Of a DNA stretch of 6,156 nucleotides, positions 5,590 to 6,156 are shown piece after piece. The notes beneath the pieces are model-generated. The model searched no databases. It was not told the origin of the DNA and worked only from the letters and a program-made list of their open reading frames with translations. This DNA comes from an uncultured Halieaceae bacterium (GTDB lineage Bacteria; Pseudomonadota; Gammaproteobacteria; Pseudomonadales; Halieaceae), in contig CALINF010000250.1 of assembly GCA_938045215.1 (NCBI GenBank), positions 1 through 6,156 of the forward strand, in the 5' to 3' direction. Position 1 is the stretch's first letter. Each line of letters begins with the position of its first letter. Both the position numbers and the translations under genes were made by a program.

Positions 5590-6156
5590 TGTGAATAAAG
5601 TAGTGCTGGCGTATTCAGGTGGTCTCGATACCTCCGTGATAGTGCGTTGGCTGCAGGATACCTACGACTGCGAGGTTGTAACCTTTACTGCAGACATTGG
5701 GCAGGGCGAGGAAGTGGAGCCGGCCCGGGCCAAGGCTGAGGCTCTGGGCATCAAGGAAATCTATATAGACGATCTGCGGGAAGAGTTTGTACGCGACTTC
5801 GTTTTCCCCATGTTTCGGGCCAACACCATCTATGAAGGTGAGTATTTGCTGGGCACATCGATAGCGCGCCCGCTGATTGCCAAGCGCTTGATTGAGATCG
5901 CCAATGAAACCGGCGCCGATGCCATTTCACACGGTGCAACCGGCAAGGGCAATGACCAGGTTCGCTTTGAGCTGGGTGCATATGCCCTCAAGCCGGGCAT
6001 CAAGGTAATCGCGCCCTGGCGCGAATGGGATCTGACGTCGCGCGAATCATTGATGGCTTACTGTGAGGAACGCGACATCCCTGTGGACTTCGCCAGTTCC
6101 AAGAAAAAGTCGCCTTATTCCATGGATGCCAACCTGCTGCACATCTCCTACGAAGG
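5582..6156 (+). CDS. argG: Argininosuccinate synthase (ArgG), N-terminal part
   Basis: The first 191 codons of a gene that continues past the window edge; the family is usually about 400 residues. ArgG is a cytoplasmic homotetramer that uses ATP to join citrulline and aspartate into argininosuccinate, the penultimate step of arginine synthesis. The ATP-pyrophosphatase P-loop AYSGGLDTS is at 10-18, the GTSIARPLIAK stretch at 91-101, and SHGATGKGNDQVRFE, the citrulline/aspartate and nucleotide region, at 116-130. KKKSPYSMDANLLHISYE closes the visible part. ATG 5582 gives the standard start MSDVNKVVLAYSGG. The nearest in-frame upstream starts (GTG 5576, TTG 5561) add unconserved residues. No strong ribosome-binding sequence lies at normal distance; the nearest good one, AGGAG, is 39 bases upstream. 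It is divergent from pyrC. No frame damage is seen. Confidence 0.97.
   Translation, partial: MSDVNKVVLAYSGGLDTSVIVRWLQDTYDCEVVTFTADIGQGEEVEPARAKAEALGIKEIYIDDLREEFVRDFVFPMFRANTIYEGEYLLGTSIARPLIAKRLIEIANETGADAISHGATGKGNDQVRFELGAYALKPGIKVIAPWREWDLTSRESLMAYCEERDIPVDFASSKKKSPYSMDANLLHISYE

Noticed and set aside
5591..5620. TGAAT...ATTCA sequences at the argG start resembling arginine-repressor boxes
   Set aside because: The halves are too far apart for one ARG box, and they lie within conserved coding sequence.

Overview
This window looks like an ordinary chromosomal stretch of a gammaproteobacterium, with seven protein genes packed almost end to end. The gene families (Mpl, RNase T, single-domain class PyrC) are typical of Gammaproteobacteria. 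The rnt-pyrC-argG cluster recalls the Pseudomonas arrangement. A marine group near Pseudomonas/Cellvibrionales is my inference; no single sequence proves the genus. GC content is moderate, somewhat above half by eye. I see no insertion sequence, integrase, tRNA, rRNA or CRISPR array, and no gene-free stretch longer than about 140 bases.

Left block (1-3743, + strand): the 3' end of mpl (peptidoglycan tripeptide recycling), a 12-helix RND/MMPL-type transporter, a small cysteine-cluster protein of the YkgJ/YeiW type, and a stand-alone LON substrate-binding-domain protein. The gaps are 1 base, 0 bases and an 8-base overlap, so this is almost certainly one translationally coupled transcript. Only Mpl has a defined biochemical role. 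The transporter's substrate and the roles of the two small proteins cannot be read from sequence.

Middle block (3750-5442, - strand): pyrC (dihydroorotase, pyrimidine synthesis) followed 16 bases later by rnt (RNase T, 3' end trimming of stable RNA). Both start with GTG behind the same GAAGAG ribosome-binding sequence. rnt converges on the LON-domain gene with only 6 bases between the stop codons, and a short hairpin covers both stops.

Right block (5443-6156): a 139-base divergent intergenic region, then the first 191 codons of argG (argininosuccinate synthase) on the + strand. PyrC and ArgG lie on the two pathways that compete for carbamoyl phosphate and aspartate, so a shared control region is plausible. 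This region holds the most unexplained structure in the window: two CCAG-N-CTG elements 22 bp apart that also form an 8-bp inverted repeat, a possible pyrC promoter, a hairpin that could hide the pyrC ribosome-binding site, and a short possible leader ORF ending over the argG start codon. I found no clear new biological system; the intergenic control region and the uneven transporter core are the best leads.
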